NCBI GenBank assembly: GCA_963682055.1
Contig: OY821746.1
Span: 24,556,481-24,620,480 of the forward strand
Source: Primula veris
Lineage: Eukaryota; Streptophyta; Magnoliopsida; Ericales; Primulaceae
Direction of reading: 5' to 3'
DNA: 64,000 nt
Position numbers and translations under genes: made by a program. Shown here piece by piece: positions 34,665 through 46,079 of this stretch; the stretch's first letter is position 1, and the number at the start of each line of letters is the position of its first letter. The notes beneath the pieces were generated by a model. It was not told where the DNA came from. It saw only the letters and a program-made list of their open reading frames with translations, and ran no database searches.

Positions 34665-35245
34665 CTCCCCCTTTGGACGTCTTGAATTCTTCGTCTTCAT
34701 GCAGTCGATCTGAGTCGAGTTCATTCGCAGTGCTAAACACATAAAAACCTTAGGGCCGGAAAACCCGGTGTGGGACAAAACCGGTACCTAAGAGAAATTG
34801 TGTAGCCGAATGATATATGCCAAAATACTATGTAAGTAACTAACCACAAAACAGTGTGCCTCATCAAAACCTTGCCAGAGCAAACCCAATGGGAAAATCT
34901 CTGATCGAAGGAAAAAGAGTACAACAGTGGTAGTAATAGGGGATCAACCACAAAATAGGTGCCTAATCAAACCTTGTCAGAGTAAACCCAGTGGGAAAAA
35001 ACTCTGGTCGAAGGACAAAAGAGTAAACAGTGGTAAGAAGTATACGACAGTATACTCCCCCTGATTTCGGCAATCCTTAGTGATATAACAGGGAACGTGT
35101 CTCGCTAAAAACCTTGTCAAGGAAAACCCAGTGGGAAAAACCTTGTACTAAGGACAAAAAGAGTACACATGCATACAACAGGATGCTCCCCCTCACTTGC
35201 ACACGATAGGGTGCGAGGATTTCGACTCCGACATAAAATGTCGCT
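34665..35245 (-). other. 3' untranslated part of copia element 2 with polypurine tract
   Basis: Minus-strand AAAGGGGGAG touches the LTR. Three imperfect repeats around CCTTG(C/T)(C/A)AGAG...CCCA(A/G)TGGGAAAA lie at about 34870, 34975 and 35110. No further ORF is supported. Confidence 0.75.
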
Positions 35246-38200
35246 CTAAGGTAGCTCAGATAGCCTACGTAGGCCAATCGCCCGTACGTGCTTCTGAAAA
35301 GAATGCTTTGGCAGTGACTTGGTGAACAAGTCAGCATGGTTATTCTCTGAACCAATATGCTTCACTTCAATCTTTTGAAGCGTTTGTTGTTCATGTGTGA
35401 AGAACAACTTTGGCGCGATATGCTTAGTGGCATCACCTTTGATATAACCATGCTTTGCTTGATCAATCACAGCGGTGTTGTCCTCATAAATAACAACTGG
35501 TTCATCATGATCGTAAGCTAGATCACAGGTGCTTCGAATATGGCCAATAACTGCTCGAAGCCAGACACACTCTCTAGTCGCCTCATAGAGCGCGAGTAGC
35601 TCAGACTGGTTAGTCGAAGTGGCCACTAGAGTCTGTTTACGAGACCTCCAGGATATCTCCGTGTTCCCAATGGTAAAGACATAACCAGATTGGGAACGTC
35701 CCTTGTGCGGGTCTGATAAGAAACTAGCATCGGCATAGCTGACAAGGGTTGCGTTATTTCGAGGATCAATGGAGCTAGATCCACTCGACGCAAAGGGATA
35801 GAATAAGCCCATGTCCGTAGTACCTTTAAGGTAACGGAAAATGTCTTTTATGCCAGTCCAGTGGCGGCGTGTTGGCGCGGTGCTGTGTCGAGCTAGACAA
35901 TTCACAGCAAACGAGATGTCCGGTCTAGTACATTGGGCCAAGTACAATAGTGCGCCTATTGCACCCAGATATGAACACTCAGGGCTCAATATCTCTTCAT
36001 CATCCTCCTTTGGACGGAAGGGGTCCTTATTAATGTCTAGAGAGCGGACGACCATGGGAGTAGAGGACGGCTTAGCATCACTATGACTAAAGCGCCTCAA
36101 CACCTTTTGGGTGTAGTTTTCTTGATGGACTAAAATTCCATCTGTACGGTGCTCGATCTGCAGGCCGAGGCAATACCGTGTCTTCCCAAGATCTTTCATC
36201 TCGAATTCCTTCTTCAGGATTTCGGCAGTTTTGAACAACTCTTTCGAGGTTCCTATGAGATTCATATCATCTACATAGACTGCGATAATCGCATATCCTG
36301 AAGTGGATTTCTTTATGAACACGCATGGGCATAGTTCATTATTAACATATCCCAAGCCGATCAAGTATTCACTTAGACGGTTATACCACATCCGTCCGGA
36401 TTGTTTCAATCCATATAGTGATCGTCTCAGTCTAATCGAGAACGTATTCCGTGGCCGGGAACTACTTGATTCAGGCAACTTAAGTCCATCAGGGACTCTC
36501 ATGTAAATCTCTGTGTCCAGATCCCCGTAGAGATACGCTGTGACCACATCCATGAGCTGCATATTCAGTTTTTCGGAAACTACTAAACTGATTAAGTAGC
36601 GGAACGTTATAACGTCCATTACGGGAGAATACGTCTCATCGTAATCAATTCCAGGGCGTTGAGAGAAACCTTGCGCCACAAGGCGAGCTTTGTATCTAAC
36701 AATCTCATTATTCTCATCACGCTTCCTTACGAAAACCCATTTATGACCAACTGGTCTAACATTGGGCGGTGTTGGAGCGACAGGTCCAAACACGCTTCGT
36801 TTCGTTAAGGAATCCAATTCAGCCTGGATTGCTTGTTTCCATTGAGGCCAGTCCGTTCTTCGCTGACACTCAGCAACGGTACGAGGTTCCATGTCATCAT
36901 TGTTCATAATGTCAGTGTCCACTGCGTATATGAACACATCATCGATGACAGTCTCGTTTCGCTTCAAAATATCGTCTAAACTAGTATAATCGACAGATAT
37001 TTCGAGGTTATCATGATGATTAGGAACTGGTGTTTCATCTGGAACACGCTCCTCTAATACATCACCGTGATCCTTAATGATCTCGTGTGGCAAAACAGAT
37101 GCGACAGGATTTCTCCTCTTTCGAGGTAGAACATCCTTGGAACCGGACGGCCTTCCTCTTTTTTTCGGAAGGGCGGCGGACTGAACGGCCGACGGCAGCG
37201 TTCTTTGCTCGGTGGATACAACCGGAGCAACGTGTTCAACCGGAACACGGCGTCTCACTGGGACGTCTATCCTTGCAGGCACATTTGCAGCAGGTATATG
37301 TGATCTCGTGACATTCGCTAGGTCATTAAATGCGTCTGGCATTTGATTTGCAACATTTTGCAGACCTAGGATTCTCTGCACTTCCTTATCACTATGTGCA
37401 GTTGGGGGATCTAGATGAGACATAGTGGGTACATGCCACGTTAATTCACGTCGTTCCTTATCAACGTTAACGTGCATATCTCCCCCTAACGACGGGAAGA
37501 GTGTCTCATCAAAGTCACAATCCGCATGTCTAGCGGTAAAGAGATCGCCTGTCAAGGGCTCTAAATACCGTATTATGGACGGGGATTCATAACCGACATA
37601 TATGCCCCGTCGTTTCTGAGGTCCAAATTTGGAACGCTTAGGCGGCTCAATTGGAGCATTGACTAAACACCCAAACACGCGTAAATATGAGACATCGGGC
37701 TCATATCCAGTTACCAACTGGTACGCAGATAGTGGTTGGATGGCCATGGGCCTTAGACGGACCAACGCAGCAGCATGCAAAATGGCATAGCCCCACGCAA
37801 AAATAGGAAGTTTGGTGCGCATAACCAAAGTCCTAGCAATCATTTGCAATCGCTTAATGAAAGCTTCTGCAAGGCCGTTTTGGGTATGAACATACGCAAC
37901 TGGGTGTTCAAGATTAATTCCCAAAGTCATGCAATAGTCATCGAAAGTTTTCGATGTAAACTCCGCGGCATTATCAAGTCTAATAGACTTTATCGGATAA
38001 TCCGGATGATGAGCCCTCAATTTAATGATCTGGGCTAGGAGTTTTGGAAACGCTGCGTTTCTTGTGGACAACAAAGCTACGTGTGACCATCTTGTCGATT
38101 CATCAACCAAAACCATAAAATATTTAAATGGTCCGCATGTTGGTTGGATAGGTCCACAAATATCTCCTTGAATTCTTTCAAGGAATTGGGAAACCAATTT

Positions 38201-38815
38201 CGTAGGTTTCACACGAATTGGTTTGAGATTAGTCTTTCCAATCGAGCATGCTTGGCATAGGCTTTTCGGATTAATCACGAAATTCTTTCCTCCAAGAGGA
38301 TGCCCATGAGATGCGTTCATCGTACGAAGCATCGTATTTCGACCCGGGTGTCCCAGCCGGTCATGCCATAGCATAAAAGTGCTCTCATCAATCGGCGCCC
38401 GCCGAATGATTAGATTGCTTTCAAAGTTTTGGATTGTAGTAACATACAAACCACTTGAAAGACATCTCAACTTCTCCAGAATACGCTTTTGGTCGTATTG
38501 AGTGGAGGTAATGTGAAGGTATTCAATACCATTTTCACGAGCAGTTTCAAGATGAAACTTATTTTCTCGGATATCCTTAAAGCTCAACAAGGTACGACTG
38601 GACCTCGGAGAATATAAGGCCTCAGATACTTCAACAAGAGTACCATTTGACAACATGAATTTAGCTTTACCAAAGCCTTCAACAAGGGTCGACGGGCCCG
38701 AAATTGTTGTCACTGAGGTTACTTTAGGCGTAAAGTTGATAAAAAACCATTTATCTTTTAAGATAGTGTGTGTAGTGCCACTATCAACTAGACAATCAAC
38801 TGCCCCACAATACAT
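35246..38815 (-). CDS. Copia pol polyprotein (protease, integrase, RT, RNase H), intact
   Basis: 1189 codons without interruption. Starts MYCGAVDCLVDSGTTHTIL, so the protease active site DSGTT lies at residues 11-15. Then the integrase zinc domain (WHDRLGHPG...C..C), integrase core with D (GDICGP), D (RLDNAAEF) and E (NGLAEAFIKR), RT (KWVFVRKR, LVAQGFSQ, DVVTAYLYGD, YGLKQSGRMWY, catalytic YVDDM) and RNase H (YADASFLSD, GYVF, EDNTAVIDQAKHG, THEQQTLQ, FTKSLP). All key catalytic residues I can see are present. It is preceded by stop codons and by TTTTAG just before GCATG, so a spliced gag-pol junction is possible. Acts in virus-like particles; may still be mobilisation-competent. Confidence 0.95.
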   Translation of the reverse strand: MYCGAVDCLVDSGTTHTILKDKWFFINFTPKVTSVTTISGPSTLVEGFGKAKFMLSNGTLVEVSEALYSPRSSRTLLSFKDIRENKFHLETARENGIEYLHITSTQYDQKRILEKLRCLSSGLYVTTIQNFESNLIIRRAPIDESTFMLWHDRLGHPGRNTMLRTMNASHGHPLGGKNFVINPKSLCQACSIGKTNLKPIRVKPTKLVSQFLERIQGDICGPIQPTCGPFKYFMVLVDESTRWSHVALLSTRNAAFPKLLAQIIKLRAHHPDYPIKSIRLDNAAEFTSKTFDDYCMTLGINLEHPVAYVHTQNGLAEAFIKRLQMIARTLVMRTKLPIFAWGYAILHAAALVRLRPMAIQPLSAYQLVTGYEPDVSYLRVFGCLVNAPIEPPKRSKFGPQKRRGIYVGYESPSIIRYLEPLTGDLFTARHADCDFDETLFPSLGGDMHVNVDKERRELTWHVPTMSHLDPPTAHSDKEVQRILGLQNVANQMPDAFNDLANVTRSHIPAANVPARIDVPVRRRVPVEHVAPVVSTEQRTLPSAVQSAALPKKRGRPSGSKDVLPRKRRNPVASVLPHEIIKDHGDVLEERVPDETPVPNHHDNLEISVDYTSLDDILKRNETVIDDVFIYAVDTDIMNNDDMEPRTVAECQRRTDWPQWKQAIQAELDSLTKRSVFGPVAPTPPNVRPVGHKWVFVRKRDENNEIVRYKARLVAQGFSQRPGIDYDETYSPVMDVITFRYLISLVVSEKLNMQLMDVVTAYLYGDLDTEIYMRVPDGLKLPESSSSRPRNTFSIRLRRSLYGLKQSGRMWYNRLSEYLIGLGYVNNELCPCVFIKKSTSGYAIIAVYVDDMNLIGTSKELFKTAEILKKEFEMKDLGKTRYCLGLQIEHRTDGILVHQENYTQKVLRRFSHSDAKPSSTPMVVRSLDINKDPFRPKEDDEEILSPECSYLGAIGALLYLAQCTRPDISFAVNCLARHSTAPTRRHWTGIKDIFRYLKGTTDMGLFYPFASSGSSSIDPRNNATLVSYADASFLSDPHKGRSQSGYVFTIGNTEISWRSRKQTLVATSTNQSELLALYEATRECVWLRAVIGHIRSTCDLAYDHDEPVVIYEDNTAVIDQAKHGYIKGDATKHIAPKLFFTHEQQTLQKIEVKHIGSENNHADLFTKSLPKHSFQKHVRAIGLRRLSELP

Positions 38816-39044
38816 GCCTAAAAGTAAAATAATTTAAAGTCCGTCACACGAATAAAAGGAATTGCTCAATGAAATAACTTTAAATTATACGAGAAATGTT
38901 CAAAAACATTATCCATAAAACAAACCATAATCCAAAAGAAATAAACAATATCCAAAGGAAAAAACATAATCCGAAATGGAATTGAAATAACATAATCCAG
39001 GAGCAAAACAGCTCAATTATTAAAAGAAACGAAGAAAAAAAACT

Positions 39045-40040
39045 TTATTCTTCCATGTGAGCCTCAAAGTCAGGGGTCTCAAGAGTTTCTTTTGCACTAG
39101 CTTCAATCATATTGGTTTCGACCCTTCTACCCTTGTGGTAGTTTTCGACTTCTTGGGGAGTTGCCCTACAAGTCCTTTGCATATGACCATTTCCACCACA
39201 TTTATAGCACAAAGTTGGCATATTGGCCGGTTCTCTTGCTTTGGGACGACTGGCCCATTTGTTTCTACCACCATGAAACTGTCTAGGAGGAGCCACAGGT
39301 CCTCGGTTCGGACGATTGTCCAAACCTCGCTTGGCTGGACGAGCATTATGTTCACCCCTGTTCCTTAGCTGACGGGACGACAGGCCCTTTTCTCGTTTCC
39401 CATATCGTGGACGAGGTCCACGAACAACATTAGCATCAGGCATTGGAATTGCCTTTGAACCAGCAGGACGAGAATTATTGTTCATCATTAAAATGAGACT
39501 ATTCTTCTCGTCCAATAACAACTGGGTGATGAGCTCGGGAAATTTGGTGAATTTAGACTGACGATATTGCTTTTGGAGCAAGATGTCAGAACTAGAAAAT
39601 GTGGTGTACGTTTTCTCCAATAAGTCACTGTCAGTGAGCGTTTCACCACAGTATTGGAGAGTAGCACGAATTCTGCATACTTCAGCGTTATATTTTTCAA
39701 CGCTTTCAAAGTCCTGAAATCGCAGATTCAGCCAATCACGGCGGGCTTCAGGAAGCCAAATGGTTTTTTGGTGGTCGAAACGCTCTTTTAGAGAGTCCCA
39801 CAATGTCTTTGGTGAGGTGGTCGTTATGAACTCAGATTTCATGGCGTTTGACAAGTGGCGGCGAAACAGAATCATCGCCCGAGCACTCATTTCACGCATT
39901 ACTTCCATTTCACGCTCCTCCTCATCATATATGACATCCAATAAGCCTTGGACATCTAAATGGTTTTGGATATCCTGACTCCAATCCAAGTAGTTCTTGC
40001 CGGCAGCATCCAAAATTGGAAAGTCAAGCTTGATTGACAT
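39045..40040 (-). CDS. Copia gag (capsid/nucleocapsid) of element 2
   Basis: 332 codons from MSIKLDFPILDAAGKNYLDW to the stop at 39045. Upstream codons are open but the 40040 ATG is preferred because family proteins begin close to the FP.LD..GKNY motif. Contains a UBN2/copia-type gag domain (LWDSLKERFDH, WLPEARRDWLNLRFQDF, YCGETLTDSDLLEKTYTTF), a basic RNA-binding stretch and one zinc knuckle CYKCGGNGHMQRTC. Separated from pol by about 230 bp with stops, so gag is made alone unless splicing or another mechanism joins it to pol. Confidence 0.92.
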   Translation of the reverse strand: MSIKLDFPILDAAGKNYLDWSQDIQNHLDVQGLLDVIYDEEEREMEVMREMSARAMILFRRHLSNAMKSEFITTTSPKTLWDSLKERFDHQKTIWLPEARRDWLNLRFQDFESVEKYNAEVCRIRATLQYCGETLTDSDLLEKTYTTFSSSDILLQKQYRQSKFTKFPELITQLLLDEKNSLILMMNNNSRPAGSKAIPMPDANVVRGPRPRYGKREKGLSSRQLRNRGEHNARPAKRGLDNRPNRGPVAPPRQFHGGRNKWASRPKAREPANMPTLCYKCGGNGHMQRTCRATPQEVENYHKGRRVETNMIEASAKETLETPDFEAHMEE

Positions 40041-40608
40041 TTTTCTACAACAGGAGAAAAGAAAAATAAAGACTGGATTAGTCATCATATAAAACAACGG
40101 GTTTATATGTTTATGGTTTGTATAAGCACAAACTTTATTTCGAAACGACAGGTTCGAAAAACAAGTTTTGCTTTTAAGTGAAGTGGTTCTCTTTGATCGA
40201 ACGACAGGTCGATACTGAGACACCAATTCGACGAATACATATCTATATAGACACATTCGGGGAAATTATTATTTACTCAACCCCTTTCGGTAGCTCTATT
40301 TGAACACGACCAGGAAAGACGGTGAGGGGGGTGGGCACGAATGCCTCTTAAAAACCGACCTCATTAGGAGAACGACTTCCGCCTTTATCTTTCCTAGACA
40401 TCGTATCCAAATAGGTGAGCCTATTTGGGGAAGATTCATAATTTTTCCAACTTAAATGTGAATATATACGATTTTCGCATTTTTTATATATGGCAATAAT
40501 ATTAAACAGCATAGAGAATATCTATATAGATTAATCACACATATATAAACAGGCAGTAAATATATTTTAGAATCTATCTAATCATGCAGTAGATTTGGTG
40601 TTATAAAC

Positions 40609-40970
40609 AAATCAATTTAAGATTATCAATCAATCCATAAAGATTCTAACATATCAAATCAATTTAAGATTATCAATCAATCCATGAAGATTCTAACATA
40701 TCAAATCAATTTAAGATTATCAATCAATCCATGAAGATTCTAACATATCAAATCAAATCAATTTAAGATTATTAATCAATCCATGAAGATTCTAACATAT
40801 CAAATCAAATCAATTTAAGGTTATCAATCAATCCATGAAAATTCTAACATATCAAATCAAATAAATTTAAGGTTATCAATCAATCCATGAAGATTCTAAC
40901 ATATCAAATCAAATCAATTTAAGGTTATCAATCAATCCATGAAGATTCTAACATATCAAATCAATTTACA
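40609..40970. repeat. Seven-copy tandem repeat (47-52 bp) in the leader of copia element 2
   Basis: Units begin near 40609, 40656, 40703, 40755, 40807, 40859 and 40912. Each contains CAATTTAAGRTTATCAATCA, then ATCCAT, then GATTCTAACATATCAAATC. Early units are 47 bp and later ones 52 bp by an added AAATC. Located between the primer site and gag, in untranslated leader RNA. Confidence 0.93.
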
Positions 40971-41710
40971 TGCAATTTTTTTTTATTCGTTTGCCTTTTA
41001 ATAAAAAAAATTATATGCATGTGTGTGTGTATTTACCAAATATTGTATCTTTATCAACCATATGTACCGTTTTCGTATAAGTATTATACTACAGGACCAT
41101 GCGTGTAATTACAGCAAACTATATATCTATTTACAGCATTATTACATATACAGTCCAGAAATTCAGACAAGTTTCAGTTTAGTCCTTGAGTAATTTACAG
41201 AATAGTTTACAGCTTTCAGAGAATTACAAATCAGTACATACGTTTCAGTTTGTTGCAGATTTAATCCGACAGATTAATACATGTATTACAATTACCATAT
41301 TTTCGATTTACAAATCGGTTATACATGTAATAAGTACACAACTAATTGATGCTACACAAAACATTTATTGATGTAAGTATGGTCAGTATATACGAAAGCA
41401 ATTTACAATTTATACCGTTATCAATTTTATTATGTATGTAAATTCCAGAATCATGCAAACATGTAATCATGCATGTAATCATTCCACCAGAATCAATTTA
41501 TTCAAATGGCATAGCATGTCATGCAATTCGTGCATCATACAAACATGCAGTAAAGTCATATAACATATAAACATGTTGACTTGTACGGTTCAAAAAAATT
41601 ATATCCGGTTACCTTACGCACGGTATGTTGGTGAAGGTCGATATAGCAAAATATTAAAAATCCGGATAAACCTCAAGGTTTATTGAATCCAGAATCCGTA
41701 ATTCGGTCTC

Positions 41711-41730
41711 CGAGAGTCGTGCTGATAACG
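41711..41730 (-). other. Primer-site region of copia element 2
   Basis: Directly inside the 5' LTR the minus strand reads CGTTATCAGCACGACTCTCG. It is not the 12-mer TGGTATCAGAGC used by elements 1 and 3, so a different tRNA or tRNA segment is probably the primer. Position is certain, identity is not. Confidence 0.6.
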
Positions 41731-41932
41731 TGTTGTAATACACTATTAGCTATGTATTTAGGGAGATAGAAGTAGAGAGAGGGGAGAACAGTATGTCTTT
41801 TATTAATGAATGAATATGAATGGATGATGAAATACAAGACCCCTAGCCCTCTTTATATAGATAGAGGGGTAGGGTTATAGGCCCACCTGGGCCCAATAAG
41901 TAAAAGCCCAAAAGTCTAATAATCTTACAACA
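41731..41932 (-). repeat. 5' LTR of copia element 2
   Basis: 202 bp, seven substitutions and no indels relative to the 3' LTR; followed by GTAAT target duplication at 41933-41937. Minus-strand U3-R carries a CCTCTATCTATATAAAGAGG-type TATA region. Confidence 0.93.
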
Positions 41933-42300
41933 GTAATAATATTATTGCAAAACAAATGTTGTCATAACTGTGATTCTTAATAAAGAAATTGGTACATATT
42001 GCTTTATGATATTGACTTTAAAATCATAAAATATACTTTAGAGAGGGAGAGAGAGTGGGTGGAGAAAAAATGTGTGCAGTATAATGGAAGAACGAGAGTA
42101 CTGTTTTTGGAGAGGAGCAGTTTTTTTTTAGTTTTTTTTTTTGAATTTAAAACTGTTTTATTTGTAAATAATAGTACATGTATGTCAGTAATTTTTCAAA
42201 CTATGTTTATTTATAAATAATTGTTTCAATACTTCATAAGCCCTCTTCACATAAATAATAGTACGAAGTATGATAACAAAGGGCCTATATTGTTTTGAGA

Positions 42301-42591
42301 TAGTGCTTGGTTCGGTCCGGTTTGATTGGGTTTATGGCAAAATCGAAACCGAAACCGAGCAGATTTTTCGGTTCGCTTTTTTTCGGTTTTACTATTTTTA
42401 TTTTTTGGACCTAACCGGACCGGGTTTTTCAGGTTTTTCGGTTATTTTTCAGTTATTTTTTGGTTTTATTTTTGGTTTTTCGGTCTTTTTCGGTTTTATT
42501 GTAGACCGAAACCGACCCAAAAAAGTTTTGGTTTTTTTATTTCAGTCTTTATCGGTTCGGTTCGGTTTTTTTGGGTTTTCGCCCGGCCCTA
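42301..42591. mobile_element. hAT-like MITE rich in CGGTT words
   Basis: Left end TAGTGCTTGGTTCGGTCC; right end on the other strand TAGGGCCGGGCGAAAACCC. Flanking octamers TTTTGAGA and GTTTGCGA match at six of eight positions, a plausible worn target duplication. The interior is GGTTTTTCGGTT low complexity; the phenylalanine-rich open frames here are by-products of it. Confidence 0.5.
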
Positions 42592-42599
42592 GTTTGCGA

Positions 42600-45014
42600 T
42601 ATATTTTAATTTTAGTAGTCTTCAAAATAAAAAAGATGGTTTAATACTTTAATCGGTATTTTAACGGATATTAATCTCAAAAAAGTTATTAATCGGTATT
42701 TGATGGTTTTCTAATGCGTTCTAGCGCATGATTCAAAAATGTATGAATTTATTTATGTGTAACTGGTTTAAACGTGAATTTTACAGTTTTTATGTAACTT
42801 TACCTTTATCAGTTATAATAAAAATTAAAAAATTAATCTTAAATGGTAATTTCATTGGGTACCTGTTTTATAAGTAGTAGATAGTTGCATAGTTACCGGA
42901 AAACTCATTTCTGCTTATAAAAATCACGTTTTCCGCTTCTCGTTTCTCGCTTCCTCTTATTTCACGCGTAAACTTTTAAAAAAATTCAATTTTTTTCCAT
43001 TTTGCCGTTTCTTATCCTGGTTACGTAACTATGGATAGATGTCAAAAAATGAAACGAAATTATGTAGGAAGAAACAAAAACTGAAAGCGCTAAGGAAATT
43101 CGTAGCGGGAAAAACATGTTCGAAGAAGAGTCGGCACATATTTGAAATCAAGACAAATATGCCTCTTCTCTTGGACTTAATATGATGCCTTAATTTATAT
43201 TAAAACCATAGAGAAGCTATGTTAAACAAAAGCAAGCGTTTTAAAAAACACGTTTTATGATGTTTTTCAGGTGTACTTGACAAGTTTTATACGTAATTGT
43301 TTATGTTTTCATGACGTTTTTCGGGGTATTATACTTATCATTTATGTTTCTACAAAGTCACTGTATTGTTGTTGATAAAGTTTCCGCTGCATTTTTTTAA
43401 TGAAATTTTGTATGAGAATTTGGGCGTATGATTCATGTTGTTGAAGGTTTTGAACTTCTACAGTTGGTTCAGTTCTCAATCTGTGGTGTTTCAATCTTTT
43501 TTTGATTTACTATCTCTGATTCTGAACTGCTCGATCGATTATCACTATGCATATTCTGTAAATTCAAGTCAAGCCATTTTATAGTTTCAAATCAAGTTCA
43601 AGTCTCAGATGCTTGGAAATTGGACAATACCGTCAAATATCGTAAAAAATTGGTTCTTTTTTTTTCATTTATCCAACAGTTTATGCTACTATACATAAGA
43701 TTTGACATATACATATTGATGCATAGATTTCTGAAAAAAAATAAAATAATAATACTAGTCCAAACACGACAACCGAATGGCTACAAACATGATCAATATA
43801 TACAAATACAACTAATCGAAACTACTTGGTGCAACATGAATGATGGGAGAAGTTGCCCTAATGGATAGCTTCTCTTCCTTACCTGACTAAATTGAAACTA
43901 ATTGATAGTAAGTTGAAGGAAGATCTATCACTACGGCAGTTTGAGCGGACACAATTGTAGCGCGAACCACAGCGATACATGTTACATGATCAACAACCCT
44001 AGCAACTTATTCATTTAGTCCAATTTACTCATAGAGCATTTATCAATCAACCTAAATCGTAGAAGCTTACCTTGAAGTATATATAATATATACCCAGGTT
44101 TCTTAAACCGGGGTCATATATATATATGTTTAGCTACTTATTTTTAATTCGAAAGCTGATTTCAAATGATAATAGCAGTTTGTTACAAATGGAGTCTTTT
44201 AGGTTAAGAACTTCATTTCCACTAAGCTTGAGACTGCGAAAAGATACAAGTTCATCACCTGAGAAGATGACTGCCATGGTTATGCCGCCGCCGGCAAATT
44301 AATTTTCAATCATTGGTTAGTCAGAAATTCATTTAGTCTAAGCCTTTTCATTAATTTTCAATTACCATCTTTTACACATTTGGTAAAAATAAATTATGGT
44401 TATACTTATTATTTATAATTGCAAGTGAAAATGAGTTTTTAATTAAGTTAAGTATGACAAAATAATTGAAATAAACTTAAAAAAAAATGTAGTCCTATTA
44501 TTTCAGATTGTTTTGTTTTGTATTTACGGAAAGGGAATATTTGTAATAATAAGTATGATCTTGCAATTGATTTTATAAAGTTTTATGCCGAAACTAAAAG
44601 AAACTCGATAAATTTTTGAAATCCCGTAAAAATTTATGTGGCCGTTAAAAAACGTCTGACCAACTCTGATTGAACTAATGACTATTATCTATCTCGTAAA
44701 TGTAATTATTTTATTGCAAAACAATTAATTAACAAATAAACAGTTAATGTTGTATTGGATTAAATTAACATATAGTAATTTTTTAAGGGTTAATACCCAA
44801 TTAGTATACATTACTATCGCCATTTAACCAAAATATAACATGTATTATGAAAAATTCCAATTTAGGCACTCTACTAACCAAATCAAATCAATTTAGTTTA
44901 TTCCGTCCATATTTTTTACGTCGTTATGGACATGTTAGTTATTTCTGTTAAAAATAAGGGTACTAGTGTAATTTCACTGTAAAAAAAACCAAAAAAAATA
45001 AAAATAAATCTACA
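42600..45014. other. Gene-poor AT-rich DNA
   Basis: No supported gene. About 44770-45000 (GGGTTAATACCCAATTAGTA...) has the look of transposon edge sequence but no second end was found. Short ORFs near 43620-43868 lack coding character. Confidence 0.5.
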
Positions 45015-45299
45015 TCATTCTATTATAATAAGCCAAGGCAAGAAAAATGAGACTGCCCAATTTTGCCCATTTTTTTCGAAAATATCCCCATTTTTTTATA
45101 CTAATTACTCATTTACATTGATTCAGTTCAAAATATAAAAAAACACATAAAAATTATTATATTTTCAAAACAATTATAATCAGATACCAAACAAAATCGT
45201 TTTACGTGTATTTTGTATAACAATAACATTACATTACTCATGATTTCTAATTTAATATATTCATTCGATCATTACATTGCGTGTGCACCGATTACTAAT
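45015..45299 (+). mobile_element. Short non-autonomous Helitron (copy 2 of a family)
   Basis: 5' end TCATTCTATTATAATAAGCC at 45015 preceded by A; 3' end ATTGCGTGTGCACCGATTACTAAT at 45299 (CTAAT in place of CTAGT). The interior matches the inverted copy at 24915-25298 over most of its length. Non-coding. Confidence 0.6.
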
Positions 45300-45420
45300 A
45301 TACATATATAATACATAAATCTACATATATACATATATACATACACCACTCTACATATATACACATACATAAATCTACATATTTTAATAAAAAATAAAAA
45401 ATAAAAATTAATACATATAC

Positions 45421-45453
<33 letters not shown>

Positions 45454-46079
45454 AGGAGAGAGATCTGGTGGGGTAAGGGCGGCGACAGTAGGACGGTGGG
45501 TGGGGCCGGAGACTGGCCGTGTCGGTGGTGGTTCGGTGGTTATTTATGTATGTATATGTATATAACGATATATATATGCTTTACTTATAAATTAATAAAA
45601 AAAAAAAAAAATGAGTAGTATAGTTTTGATAGAGAAATTGATAAAAAAACTGATAATTTGTATAAATCAAAACGTTTACTTATAAGTTGTAAAAATGTAC
45701 TTTTTACTTTAAATACGAGAAAACTTGTAAGTTTTTTAATTTGATTGTTCTAATAAATTAATTTGGATTGAAAAAAATTAATAAAAATATATTAAAATAT
45801 AGTAATATTTAGTTATGATAATAAATTTGATAGAAAAACTTAAAAATATATAAAACTAAACCGTTAATCTATAAATAATCAAAATACATCGATGAAAAAT
45901 GTTAAAAAAAATGTACCATGCTCTTAGGCTCACGGTAACTTTTGATATTAGTAACTTGATTCCTTTTCAAAAAGAAAAAAAAAAAAAAAAAGAACTCGAT
46001 TCAAATAATATTTGGTTAATCAAAAGTTTAATCGAACGAACTTAATCTACTTCGTAACGGTAACTTTGATCCCCTGCCT
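45300..46079. other. Microsatellite-rich intergenic DNA
   Basis: Repeats of ACATATATACAT type (45300-45450), a short GC-rich island (about 45465-45540), then AT-rich sequence. No gene supported. Confidence 0.5.

Larger units (their letters stand above)
34463..41932 (-). mobile_element. Ty1/copia LTR retrotransposon 2 (7.47 kb, coding-intact)
   Basis: Two 202-bp LTRs (34463-34664 and 41731-41932), both TGTTGTAATACA...CTTACAACA, flanked by the perfect 5-bp duplication GTAAT (34458-34462, 41933-41937). The minus strand carries gag (332 codons) and a separate uninterrupted 1189-codon pol. LTRs differ at seven of 202 positions (about 3.5%), so it is older than copia element 1 yet still open. The leader contains a seven-copy tandem repeat. 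The insertion splits a Helitron. Confidence 0.95.
34295..42266 (-). mobile_element. Non-autonomous Helitron split by copia element 2
   Basis: Minus-strand 3' end CCACGCATCGTGTGGGCCCC...CTAGT at 34295 (hairpin CCACGC/GTGTGG). It runs to 34462, is interrupted by the retrotransposon and its target duplication (34463-41937), and resumes to a 5' end TCGTACTATTATTTATGTGAAG near 42266. Without the insert it is about 500 bp. Both ends are homologous to the Helitron at 33732-34127. Confidence 0.65.

Noticed and set aside
34733..35355. Minus-strand ORFs after pol of copia element 2
   Set aside because: They lie in the 3' untranslated repeats of the element and overlap the end of pol; no conserved domain.
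37054..37311. Arg/Pro-rich ORFs on both strands inside pol of copia element 2
   Set aside because: Shadows of the intact 1189-codon pol frame.
40609..40970. CRISPR-like regular repeat
   Set aside because: Units are contiguous tandem copies without unique spacers, inside a plant retrotransposon leader.
42270..42644. Two long Phe-rich plus-strand ORFs
   Set aside because: Products of GGTTTTTCGGTT low-complexity DNA inside a hAT-like MITE; several frames are open at once.
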